Made by a program: the position numbers and the translations under genes
Part shown: positions 1 through 8,279 of the stretch, one piece after another
Layout: the number at the start of each line of letters is the position of its first letter
Position numbering within the stretch: the first letter of the stretch is position 1
The notes under the pieces: model-generated
Seen by the model: only the letters and a program-made list of their open reading frames with translations
Database searches by the model: none
Told to the model about the DNA's origin: nothing
Assembly (NCBI GenBank): GCA_046297395.1
Contig: JBKCNM010000003.1
Span: 1-57,434 of the forward strand
Length of the DNA: 57,434 nucleotides
Direction: 5' to 3'
From: JBEICQ01 sp046297395
GTDB lineage: Bacteria; Bacteroidota; Bacteroidia; UBA4408

Positions 1-11
1 ACGAGGGAGCG

Positions 12-42
12 CAAATGTATGAATTATTCGTTTTTTCACAAA
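12..42 (-). promoter_or_regulatory. Bacteroidota-type promoter firing off the left edge
   Basis: On the minus strand a TTTG element (complement of 39-42) is followed by exactly 19 bases and then TACATTTG (complement of 12-19). This is the Bacteroidota sigma-70 arrangement TTG-N19-TAnnTTTG. It points out of the window, so the gene it serves is to the left. It lies just past the end of the minus-strand phospholipase-like gene, which suggests the next gene is a separate transcription unit. Confidence 0.6.
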
Positions 43-74
43 TATCTCTCTGTATTCAAAAAAAAACAGGTTGA

Positions 75-1070
75 CTAATCTTCATGCGCTTTTACTTTTT
101 CCAATCTTTTTCCGGTATTCCAGAGATACTCCTCAGCCTCATTTGCTTGTTTGAGAGAATCTGAAACTACCTTGCTTTCCATTCTCAGCATATCGGGCTG
201 TCCGGCATCAATCCAGCATGTTAGCCAAATACTGCTCACCATCCTGATGGCTTTGCGCATCCTTCGTTCGGTCATCCCGTTCAGCATGCGGTCGTATTCC
301 CTGCTGTATTCCTCGCTGTAAACACGGGCTGTATTTCCTCCGGGTTTTGATTCGAGCGCATATTTCCGATCGGGATCGAACTTTTTGTTTAGGGCTGCCT
401 CAAACTTCAACACGCTGTCGGTGGCGAAATGACTTTCTTTAATGGTTTTCCAGGCAAAATCAATGGGAGAAGAAATATATTCCGGTTTGCCTGTCCAGTA
501 GTCATAGTCTTTAGACATCATCTCAGGCAGCCTTGACTCCCAAAATCCATGAATCCCTTTTTGATTCGTCAATTGACCATTGTAGTTCTCTGTGGTATGC
601 AAAGGCACATGGGCATCTCCGATATAATGTCCGAGATCTGCAGAAATTTTTAGGATGCGGTCTACATCACTTTTTTTGAATGCCTGTGTCAAACGGTTTT
701 TCATCACTTCAATCCACCAGGGCACTATGCCATAAGCCTGCAGGGTGTCTTCGGTAAATTTTTTAACTGCTTCATTCCATGAAACCGGTACTTCCTTAAA
801 GGCATTTTTTCCATAATGATCGATATCAATGTAATGACGGGCTGCTTCTTCAGGCACCACATTCCTGCGCATGTCAGGATCTACCGCATGAGCCGTTACA
901 TACTCAATGTGTTTTTTATAAAAACCAATTAACCCATCGGGCAATGAAAGCACTGCCATCCTGTTGATGAGTTTATGGGCATAAAACCCCCATGCAGTGG
1001 CTTTATTTCCTGCAGGCAAAGCTCCAAATAGGACAATCATGATGCAGACAATGAATCGGGGATTTCTCAC
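75..1070 (-). CDS. Secreted zinc-dependent phospholipase C / S1-P1 nuclease-like hydrolase
   Basis: The protein belongs to the trinuclear-zinc fold shared by bacterial phospholipase C and S1/P1 nucleases. Cleavage after the signal peptide (ending NKATA) would leave mature Trp1 with His6 (WGFYAH), matching the family's N-terminal zinc ligands. HYIDIDHY, then HYIGDAHVPLH, give further His/Asp ligands at the spacing seen in both families. The last ligand pair is HGFWE; His plus Glu resembles phospholipase C, where S1/P1 nucleases have His plus Asp. The substrate is therefore uncertain, and a phosphodiester is the safe statement. I chose the GTG at 1070 because it gives a signal peptide with a basic N-region (MRNPRF); an upstream start at 1124 would run almost into the divergent pdxH gene, and ATG at 1040 leaves a very short signal. 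The product is about 331 residues and periplasmic or secreted. Confidence 0.8.
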   Translation of the reverse strand: MRNPRFIVCIMIVLFGALPAGNKATAWGFYAHKLINRMAVLSLPDGLIGFYKKHIEYVTAHAVDPDMRRNVVPEEAARHYIDIDHYGKNAFKEVPVSWNEAVKKFTEDTLQAYGIVPWWIEVMKNRLTQAFKKSDVDRILKISADLGHYIGDAHVPLHTTENYNGQLTNQKGIHGFWESRLPEMMSKDYDYWTGKPEYISSPIDFAWKTIKESHFATDSVLKFEAALNKKFDPDRKYALESKPGGNTARVYSEEYSREYDRMLNGMTERRMRKAIRMVSSIWLTCWIDAGQPDMLRMESKVVSDSLKQANEAEEYLWNTGKRLEKVKAHED

Positions 1071-1136
1071 GCCGTCAAAATAAGTAAAAGCAATGTGATG
1101 TGCATGCCCATTCAAAAAAAACAAAAGGCGTTTGCC

Positions 1137-1144
1137 TACCTTTG
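1137..1144 (+). promoter_or_regulatory. TAnnTTTG -7 element of pdxH
   Basis: TACCTTTG lies five bases before the ATG at 1150. No clear TTG was found at the -33 distance. Transcription starting a few bases past the box would give an mRNA with almost no leader, a spacing also seen before gatB and tatA in this window. Confidence 0.5.
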
Positions 1145-1149
1145 CATGT

Positions 1150-1803
1150 ATGAGCGAAACAGCACAACACCTGATACAAAAATTAAGACATGAGTATGCA
1201 CATGCAACGCTGGATGTAAAGGATGTGGGCTCAGATCCGTTTGTGCAATTCGATCATTGGATGAATGAAGCCATTCGCGCACATATCCCGGAACCGCACG
1301 CCATGCACCTTGCCACCTGTGACGACCAAGGGCAGCCCTCTGTACGGGTTGTTTTACTGAGACATTATGATACCGAAGGTTTTGTTTTTTATACCAATTA
1401 CCTCTCCGCAAAAGGGTATGAAATAGCTTCCAATCCAAAGGCCGCCATCAATTTTTTTTGGCAGGCCATTGAAAGACAAGTAAGAATTTCAGGCACGCTT
1501 TCTAAACTCTCAACCGAAACCAGTGATGCCTATTTTGCAAGCAGACCCTACGACAGCCAGCTCGGAGCATGGGCATCCAACCAGAGCGAAGTCATTGAAA
1601 GCAGGGACCTGCTGGAAGAAAAACTTGAACTTTTAAAAAAAACCTATTCACCCGGAAATGTGCCCCGCCCCCCGCATTGGGGAGGATATTTACTAAATCC
1701 CCACAGGATTGAATTCTGGCAGGGAAGACCCGGTCGTGTGCACGATCGCATCCTTTTTCACCGCGAAAATGCCGAATGGAAAATAGCACGACTCACACCA
1801 TGA
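1150..1803 (+). CDS. pdxH: Pyridoxamine/pyridoxine 5'-phosphate oxidase
   Basis: PdxH is the FMN-dependent oxidase that converts pyridoxamine or pyridoxine 5'-phosphate to pyridoxal 5'-phosphate, the last step of vitamin B6 synthesis and salvage. The 217-residue protein is the usual length. It has the FMN-binding SVRVVLLRHYD and FYTNYLSAKG segments, the NFFWQAIERQVRISG strand, and the C-terminal dimerisation region with the substrate-contacting EFWQGRPGRVHDR and terminal RLTP. The ATG at 1150 is preferred over the TTG at 1132 because a -7 promoter box covers 1137-1144. The stop overlaps the start of the next gene by four bases (ATGA), so the two are probably co-transcribed and translationally coupled. 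Confidence 0.96.
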   Translation: MSETAQHLIQKLRHEYAHATLDVKDVGSDPFVQFDHWMNEAIRAHIPEPHAMHLATCDDQGQPSVRVVLLRHYDTEGFVFYTNYLSAKGYEIASNPKAAINFFWQAIERQVRISGTLSKLSTETSDAYFASRPYDSQLGAWASNQSEVIESRDLLEEKLELLKKTYSPGNVPRPPHWGGYLLNPHRIEFWQGRPGRVHDRILFHRENAEWKIARLTP

Positions 1804-2531
1804 GAAAATTTTTTGCATGTCTGTTATCCCCCTTTTTTTTCTTGTCATGCAACAAAGAAAATTCGCCTGACTTGTTTAAAACCACAGGTGTCATGCAAAC
1901 CGTATGGCGCTCTCCCGGCAAGTTTCATCATGTTTACTTGGATTACAGAACCCATCTGCTCATCAAGCAAGACTCAGCCCAAGAAATTTCTGTAAGAGCC
2001 GGAAAAAATTTACTCCCACGCATCGAAACAAGTATCAGAAACGATACCCTTTTTATACACAACAACAACCGATTTAATTTTGTGCGGAATTTTAGAGATT
2101 CAGTCATTGTCTCTTTGTTCGTACCCACACTCAGAAGCATCACCTACAAAAGCTCAGGTTCCGTGCAAACCATAGGTCAGTTAAACATGCCCTCTTTTGA
2201 TCTGACCTGCAGGGATGGTTCCGGACAAATCAACCTGAACCTACATACTGATTCTCTCAGCTTGTATTTTCACACCGGACCGGCAGACATGAGGCTTGAT
2301 GGTAGCACGGATTACCTTTACTTATATAGTGCAGGACAAGGATTTATTCAACTGCAAAATTGTGTGGCAAATCTTGCGCAGGTGGACAGCCGTGGCTCCG
2401 GTGATTGTTTTGTACATGCATCTACCCGATTGCTGGCCGATATCAATGGTGCAGGAAATGTAAACTATGTCGGCAATCCCGGTATTCTCGTCAAAGGAGC
2501 AGGCCCGGGTCGTCTTATTCCTTACCGCTAA
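1800..2531 (+). CDS. GIN-domain (DUF2807) lipoprotein
   Basis: A 243-residue predicted lipoprotein: MRKFFACLLSPFFFLSC is a signal peptide ending in a lipobox, with Cys17 as the likely lipidated residue. The rest is a run of short beta strands with Asp/Gly/Ser-rich turns (RDGSGQINL, SRGSGDCFV, INGAGNVNY) typical of the GIN domain, the putative auto-transporter adhesin head family DUF2807, which folds as a right-handed beta helix. Its function is not known. It starts inside the pdxH stop codon (4-base overlap), and the upstream ATG at 1776 is rejected because the signal peptide begins at 1800. It converges on the cyanophycin synthetase gene with 11 bases between stops and no visible terminator. 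Confidence 0.8.
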   Translation: MRKFFACLLSPFFFLSCNKENSPDLFKTTGVMQTVWRSPGKFHHVYLDYRTHLLIKQDSAQEISVRAGKNLLPRIETSIRNDTLFIHNNNRFNFVRNFRDSVIVSLFVPTLRSITYKSSGSVQTIGQLNMPSFDLTCRDGSGQINLNLHTDSLSLYFHTGPADMRLDGSTDYLYLYSAGQGFIQLQNCVANLAQVDSRGSGDCFVHASTRLLADINGAGNVNYVGNPGILVKGAGPGRLIPYR

Positions 2532-2542
2532 AAAAGCAAGTC

Positions 2543-5206
2543 CTAAAGTTCGGCATTCGCATGCTGGTTGGGTATATCTTCTTTGCTTATGGCAAAGTTA
2601 TCCTCCTTCTCCTTGTATTTCATTACCTGTTCCAATGCATCCGGAATCACATCACTGCAGATGGTGATAAAGCTGCCTTTTTTGGCATTGGCAATGGCAT
2701 AATCAATGGCCTCACTTTCTTTGGGAATGATGCGGTATTTTTTATTGGGATCTACAGAGTGAATTCCTTTCACCATCAAATCAATTATTTCTGTATCGGA
2801 TCTTCCGCGAAGGTTTTTGTCCTGCCTCAAGATAATTTCATCAAAGATTTTCGCAGACAATCTTCCGAGGCTCATAATATCCTCATCTCTTCTGTCGCCT
2901 ACACCTGCTATCACGCCCACTTTCTCTGTGGCATCCACGCGTTCGAGAAACTTCCCGATGGCTTCAAAGCCGGCAGGATTGTGTGCATAGTCAATCATCA
3001 CTTCAAAATTTCGGAAACCAAAGATGTTTAGTCTTCCGGGCGTTTGTGTAGGGCTTGGAATGAATGTTTCCAGCGCAAGACGGATTTCTTCAATTTTAAA
3101 TCCCCTGATGAATCCTGCCAGCACAGTTGGCAAAATATTTTGAATCATGAACATCGCCTTTCCCCTGTAGGTAAGTGGAATATTCACGATTTTGTCTACC
3201 CTTATTTTCCATGTTCCCTTGCAGATGGTGATGTAACCGTTTTCGGCAATACATGCCAGTCCGCCCTTGTTGCAGTGTTCTGCAATCCGCACATTGTTCT
3301 CATCCATGCTAAACAACACCACATTGCAATGCAGATTTTTTCGCATCGCATATACAAGGTCATCATCTGCATTCAGGATGGCGGTTCCCTGCGGCCTGAT
3401 GCTTTCTATCACAACACTCTTTACCCTTGCCAGATCCTCCAATGTATGAATGTCCTGCAAGCCAAGATGATCTGCAGCAATATTGGTAACGATGCCGATG
3501 TCGCATGTATGAAAACCCAGTCCGGCACGCAAAATACCCCCTCTTGCTGTTTCCAGCACAGCAAAATCTACGGTAGGATCTTTCAGTACAAACTCAGCGC
3601 TCACCGGTCCGGTGCAATCTCCTTTCTGAAGCATCATGTTTTGAATGTAAATGCCATCTGTAGTTGTAAATCCAACTTTATAACCCATGGTTTTTACCAT
3701 ATGCGCCATCAACCTTGTGGTAGTGGTTTTACCATTTGTTCCTGTGATGGCAATGATGGGAATTCTTGCCGTTGATCCGGGTGGATACAACATATCCATA
3801 ACCGGTTCAGCCACATTTCTTGGCAAGCCATCGGTGGGTGCAATATGCATCCTGAATCCCGGCCCTGCATTCACTTCCAGCACGGCACCACCGTTCTCCT
3901 GAATGGGCGTGGTTAAATCAGGCGACATGATGTCTATGCCACAAATATCCAGTCCTATGATTCTTGCAATTCGTTCTGCCATAAAGATGTTGTTCGGATG
4001 AACAAGATCGGTTACATCTGTGGCTGTGCCACCGGTGCTCAGGTTGGCGGTGGTTTTTAAATACAAAATCTCATCCTTCTGAAGAACCGAGTCAAGGGTA
4101 AGTTGTCGTTCCTTAAGGATGCTCATGGTCATGTCATCTACCTTGATGGCGGTGAGCACTTTTTCGTGCCCGTAACCCCTGCGGGGATCCGCATTTACGG
4201 TGTCTATCAATTGCTGTATACTCGATTTTCCGTCACCGGTAACGCAGGCCGGTGTGCGTTTGGCAGCTGCAACAAGTTTGTAGTTGATGACAAGTAAACG
4301 AAAATCAAATCCCACGATATACTTTTCGCAAATCACAGCCCTGGAAATACGCTTTGCCTGCGCTAGCGCTTCAATGGCTTCTTCACGGGTCTTGATATTC
4401 GTTGTTATGCCTCGGCCATGATTGCCATTTACAGGTTTTAAAACAATCGGAAAACCTACACTTCGAATGGCATCATCCAAATCTTCTTCATCATACACAA
4501 TCGTGCCCTTTGCAATAGGAATGCCTGCCTGTTCCAACAAGTTTTTGGTTTCCTCTTTGTCGCAGGCAATCTCTACGGCAATGTTGCTGGTGGTACTGCT
4601 CACTGTTGCCTGAATGCGCTTTTGGTTCACACCGTAACCCAATTGAACAAGCGAGTGTCTGTTCAATCTGATATAAGGGATTCCTCTGCTGATGGCCTCT
4701 TCAACAAGACTTCCGGTAGAAGGTCCCAGTCGTTCCCTTTCTCTGATCTCCCTCATGTCTTGAATATCTTCTTCCAGGTTGTAGGGTACCCCTTTAATCA
4801 ATGCTTCACAAATACGAAGTGCAGATTTGGCTGCATAGATGCCCACCTTTTCTTCCATGTATGAAAACACCACATGGTATACACCTTCCACTGCTGTTGA
4901 ACGCGTGCGGCCAAAACCACAATCCATGCCGGCCAGGGTTTGAATCTCGAGGGCTATATGTTCCATCACATGACCCATCCATGTGCCTTCTTTTACGCGC
5001 TTGAAAAAGCCTCCTTCATGATCCTCGCTGCAGCGATGGGAATACATGGAAGGAAACATGGCCTCAAGCCTCTCCGGAAAACCCGGAATCAAATTTGTTG
5101 GAGCTTGCTCCAACTCTTCCAGATCCAGTTTCACTACAATGAGTTTGTGACGGCGAATCGACCATACATTAGGGCCTTTCATGCACTTGATGTCGAGAAT
5201 TTTCAT
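2543..5206 (-). CDS. cphA: Cyanophycin synthetase
   Basis: CphA polymerises aspartate and arginine into the storage polymer cyanophycin, using ATP. The 887-residue protein has the expected three parts: an N-terminal CphA-specific domain (MKILDIKCMKGPNVWSIRR at the start), an ATP-grasp domain around residues 220-480 with the glycine loop GNHGRGITT, and a Mur ligase-like domain with P-loop GTNGKTTTTR near residues 487-496 and the later DYAHNPAG motif. Length is typical of CphA1. No cyanophycinase (cphB) or isoaspartyl dipeptidase gene is nearby, so degradation must be encoded elsewhere or be absent. Upstream, TATCTTGC about 20 bases after a TTG is only a weak promoter candidate. The gdhA gene elsewhere in the window would supply glutamate nitrogen, but the link is inference. 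Confidence 0.93.
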   Translation of the reverse strand: MKILDIKCMKGPNVWSIRRHKLIVVKLDLEELEQAPTNLIPGFPERLEAMFPSMYSHRCSEDHEGGFFKRVKEGTWMGHVMEHIALEIQTLAGMDCGFGRTRSTAVEGVYHVVFSYMEEKVGIYAAKSALRICEALIKGVPYNLEEDIQDMREIRERERLGPSTGSLVEEAISRGIPYIRLNRHSLVQLGYGVNQKRIQATVSSTTSNIAVEIACDKEETKNLLEQAGIPIAKGTIVYDEEDLDDAIRSVGFPIVLKPVNGNHGRGITTNIKTREEAIEALAQAKRISRAVICEKYIVGFDFRLLVINYKLVAAAKRTPACVTGDGKSSIQQLIDTVNADPRRGYGHEKVLTAIKVDDMTMSILKERQLTLDSVLQKDEILYLKTTANLSTGGTATDVTDLVHPNNIFMAERIARIIGLDICGIDIMSPDLTTPIQENGGAVLEVNAGPGFRMHIAPTDGLPRNVAEPVMDMLYPPGSTARIPIIAITGTNGKTTTTRLMAHMVKTMGYKVGFTTTDGIYIQNMMLQKGDCTGPVSAEFVLKDPTVDFAVLETARGGILRAGLGFHTCDIGIVTNIAADHLGLQDIHTLEDLARVKSVVIESIRPQGTAILNADDDLVYAMRKNLHCNVVLFSMDENNVRIAEHCNKGGLACIAENGYITICKGTWKIRVDKIVNIPLTYRGKAMFMIQNILPTVLAGFIRGFKIEEIRLALETFIPSPTQTPGRLNIFGFRNFEVMIDYAHNPAGFEAIGKFLERVDATEKVGVIAGVGDRRDEDIMSLGRLSAKIFDEIILRQDKNLRGRSDTEIIDLMVKGIHSVDPNKKYRIIPKESEAIDYAIANAKKGSFITICSDVIPDALEQVMKYKEKEDNFAISKEDIPNQHANAEL

Positions 5207-5301
5207 AGCACTAAATTTTTATTTGATGCAAGATAAGCTTTCCACTCCCATCCATCAAATCTGAGATGCCTACAATTCTTTGAACAATCAAAAGAATGCA
5301 C

Positions 5302-5332
5302 AAAAAAAAGCCACCCAAAGTGGATGGCTTTT
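5302..5332 (-). terminator. Rho-independent terminator after the ASPIC/UnbV gene
   Basis: Read on the minus strand, AAAGCCATCCAC and GGGTGGCTTT form a stem with one mismatch and a short loop, followed by an unbroken T tract. It lies 20 bases past the stop of the minus-strand gene ending at 5352. Confidence 0.75.
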
Positions 5333-5351
5333 GCAATATGCAGGAAGTTTT

Positions 5352-8222
5352 TTATTGTATAATGAGCTTATATCTCATCAGTTCATTTCCATCGGAGATA
5401 CGCAACTGATAAACTCCCGGACTCGAAATGCCTGTTGAAACTTGCGTATTTCCGGGCAAAATAGATTGTGTGTACACCAAACGGCCGGCAGCATCAAACA
5501 TTTCCATGATGGCTTTTGTATCAGTAATAACATTGATATTTCCCTGGCTCGGATTGGGGAAAATAGAAATCGAATTTTCCAGGTGATTAATCCCAAGTGG
5601 ATCAAGCAAAACATGATATACACCTCTATCAGTGCTGCTGCAATATTCAGCTTGCTTCTCAACTTTCCAGTCAAAGAAATAATAATACACCGTAGAGCCC
5701 AATGAAGAGCCGGTAATAGTAAGTGTTGAGTCTAAACTGTAAGGGTAGTTCACCTGCTGATTGGCTCTTCTCAATCGGGGATTTACAAGGTTTTGATTGT
5801 TTGGAATCTGTTGGTTCACCGTACCATTGGTGCCAATGGTATAATCACCGGGAGCAAGCACAAAATTAAGATCAATGTAATTGGTATCGATCGGAATATT
5901 TACCAGCAAATGAGTAACTAAATTTCCGTTCATGTCCTTGATTTCTATGTCGCGTGTTCCGGGACGATCGGTGTATGTTTTTACTTTCCTCAGGATACAA
6001 GGAGTGTTTACAGTAAAATTGAGGGCACCGTTGGTGGTGTTTCCCCCATAAAGATTCGTGGCCTGAGCAGTTACATTGGTTTTGCCCGCGTTAAAAATGC
6101 CACCTCCATATTGATTAACAGCTTCCATGTAAAAAGTAGTGTCACCTCCTACAAGTGCATTAAAATTGTTGCCGTAAGCAATGATGTTGCCGCCTGCTGG
6201 AGCATCGTACCAAACAAGACTGTCGGCATTTACATTGCTGCTCAATGCATATAACCCGGGCATGTTGATGTTCAGGGTTTCATCGGGAGGTGTAGGTACC
6301 TGATAAACTGTTACCTGAATGGGAGCGGATGTATAGGACTGACAGGTTCCCTGAATCGTGAGCGTATAATTGCCGGATTGATTAACAGTTGCTTGCTGCG
6401 CTTGTGTTCCGTTGCTCCACAAATAACCGGTTAAGCCCGCAGGTGCAGAGAGTGTAACAGATCCGCCCTGACAGAATTGAATAGCACCCAAAGCTGCAAT
6501 GGTAGGAGTTTCGTCGGGATTCAACTGAATTCTAATGGTGCGAGAAATAGCTACGCAAGCGTTGTTGGGAGAACTCACCCTAACATTGTATTCACCTGCT
6601 TGATGCACAACCAGAGTAGAGGCTGTTGAACTGTCAGACCACAAGTAGTTGTATCCCGCTGGTGCACTCAATATTAGAGAATCTCCGGGACACAGAATGT
6701 TGTTGTTGTCATTGGAGGCAAGAATAGCTTCAGGTGAAATGCAGTTATTTTCAATTACTGTCATGAACTGATCGGCAGCAACATTGTACATGGTTTGGGC
6801 ACTGCCGGATGGCCAGTGAATCACAACTGAATCGATGGCTGTAGATTGGCCTAAACCAAAATGTAGGATGGGTGAGTTGGTGGTTCCATAGCTCTCTCCT
6901 GAACGCACCTCGCGTATTTGTACACCCCAGCTACCATAAATCCAGGCCTTGGCACCAATGGCATCATGGTTGGAAGTAGTTCCCCTCAGATTGAGACAAA
7001 AAAAGTGGTTGCTGTTACCGCTGTTCAAATAAAGAATATCATCAACATTGGTAGGCGTGGTGTAGATGTTTCCGTAACTTCCGTAAATGTCAATAAACCC
7101 GTCATGGTTGATGTCACCGGTAGAAAAAGAAAGCATGTTGGAATCGATAAAAGCACTCTGCACACGGGTAAATGTATTGTTCCCATTGTTGCGATAAATC
7201 CTGCCTGCACTGCCCGAAACAATCAAATCCAGAAAACCATCATTGTCAAAATCTTCCATGAAGCTCTCGATGGGAGTCATGGTGGTGAGGTTTACATTTG
7301 TTGATGGAGTAATGTCGGTGTAATGACCGCTTCCGTCATTCAACATAATCATGCTGGCATAATCATGATTGGTTAACAACAAATCCATGTCGCCATCATT
7401 ATCTATATCACCAAAACTACTTGTCCATGTTTGCCATCCAACAGCAATATTATATGCTGCTGCATTCTCGGTAAATGTTCCATCCCCATTGTTTTGAAAC
7501 AAGCGGTTAATTCTTCGTAAATCGCTGGGATTTGAGGTTGATTGCCTGCAGTGTGCAACATACAAATCGAGATCTCCGTCATTGTCGAAATCAGTCCATG
7601 CACTTCCGTAATTTCCGGAATCTGCAGGGTCGTTACCATAGTAAACGGTTGGATTCAGCGCAAAGTTGATGATGTTGGAGGCTACCAGCGTACCTGAACC
7701 GTTATTGGCAAAAATATGAGAAGGCGCATTGTCATCACAAACAAAAGCATCGAGCCATCCATCATTGTTGAAATCAGCAATGGTAATATTTTGTACAAAA
7801 AATTGAGAGTTCGGAATGGTTACGATTGTTCCTCCTGTTCCGCTGTTGTTGGTCATGAGAATTTTTACACCGGTATTGTTACCTCCTGCAATGATGTCTT
7901 TGTAACCATTGTGGTCAAAATCTGCAGCAGCCATGCCCCAGGCCCAACCTGAGTTTTGGGCAAACTGACCCAACTGAATCTTGTAAAAAGTTTGGTTTGT
8001 GCGCTGTACTTCAACGATTACGGTTCTTCCCATATCCAGCCGAACAATGTCGTCAAGTCCATCTCCGTTCCAATCAGTGATGGTCATTGAACAACCACTA
8101 TGGGTTGGATTTCCGGTGAATCGGTCGTTTGCGCTCACAAATGCTATCTGCGCATGCAAAGGATACACCGCACTTGCCAGCAGAAAAGTGGCAAGGGTTG
8201 CTTTTGTAAAAAGTTTTTTCAT
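5352..8222 (-). CDS. Secreted VCBS/FG-GAP repeat protein with ASPIC/UnbV domain and T9SS type A tail
   Basis: A 956-residue secreted protein with a signal peptide cleaved after YPLHA. The first 420 residues or so are FG-GAP/VCBS repeats, each with a calcium-binding loop such as DWNGDGLDD, DFNNDGWLD, DFDNDGDLD and DIDNDGDMD, predicted to form a beta propeller. An ASPIC/UnbV domain follows (IGAKAWIYG, GLGQSTAIDSVVIHWPSG), the CRTAC1-like arrangement. Two Ig/PKD-like domains (CPGDSLILSAPAGYNYLWS and a second copy) precede a C-terminal type A sorting domain (ISIFPNPSQGNINV to the end), so export by the type IX system and surface attachment or release are expected. The biochemical role is unknown; adhesion or glycan binding is inferred from family context. 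It has its own promoter and terminator. Confidence 0.88.
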   Translation of the reverse strand: MKKLFTKATLATFLLASAVYPLHAQIAFVSANDRFTGNPTHSGCSMTITDWNGDGLDDIVRLDMGRTVIVEVQRTNQTFYKIQLGQFAQNSGWAWGMAAADFDHNGYKDIIAGGNNTGVKILMTNNSGTGGTIVTIPNSQFFVQNITIADFNNDGWLDAFVCDDNAPSHIFANNGSGTLVASNIINFALNPTVYYGNDPADSGNYGSAWTDFDNDGDLDLYVAHCRQSTSNPSDLRRINRLFQNNGDGTFTENAAAYNIAVGWQTWTSSFGDIDNDGDMDLLLTNHDYASMIMLNDGSGHYTDITPSTNVNLTTMTPIESFMEDFDNDGFLDLIVSGSAGRIYRNNGNNTFTRVQSAFIDSNMLSFSTGDINHDGFIDIYGSYGNIYTTPTNVDDILYLNSGNSNHFFCLNLRGTTSNHDAIGAKAWIYGSWGVQIREVRSGESYGTTNSPILHFGLGQSTAIDSVVIHWPSGSAQTMYNVAADQFMTVIENNCISPEAILASNDNNNILCPGDSLILSAPAGYNYLWSDSSTASTLVVHQAGEYNVRVSSPNNACVAISRTIRIQLNPDETPTIAALGAIQFCQGGSVTLSAPAGLTGYLWSNGTQAQQATVNQSGNYTLTIQGTCQSYTSAPIQVTVYQVPTPPDETLNINMPGLYALSSNVNADSLVWYDAPAGGNIIAYGNNFNALVGGDTTFYMEAVNQYGGGIFNAGKTNVTAQATNLYGGNTTNGALNFTVNTPCILRKVKTYTDRPGTRDIEIKDMNGNLVTHLLVNIPIDTNYIDLNFVLAPGDYTIGTNGTVNQQIPNNQNLVNPRLRRANQQVNYPYSLDSTLTITGSSLGSTVYYYFFDWKVEKQAEYCSSTDRGVYHVLLDPLGINHLENSISIFPNPSQGNINVITDTKAIMEMFDAAGRLVYTQSILPGNTQVSTGISSPGVYQLRISDGNELMRYKLIIQ

Positions 8223-8248
8223 GAAAGAGGTGAGATTGGTTGATTAAA

Positions 8249-8279
8249 CAAAGGTAATCGGATTAATCAATTACCAAAA
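8249..8279 (-). promoter_or_regulatory. Promoter of the ASPIC/UnbV gene
   Basis: On the minus strand, TTTTG (complement of 8275-8279), an 18-base spacer and TACCTTTG (complement of 8249-8256) match the Bacteroidota consensus. The -33 element lies inside the last codons of the upstream cytochrome gene, so the 40-base gap still carries an independent promoter. Confidence 0.7.

Noticed and set aside
7403..7639. Several long frames opposite the large secreted-protein genes
   Set aside because: They mirror codon periodicity of the real genes on the other strand, lack promoters, and their products match nothing recognisable.
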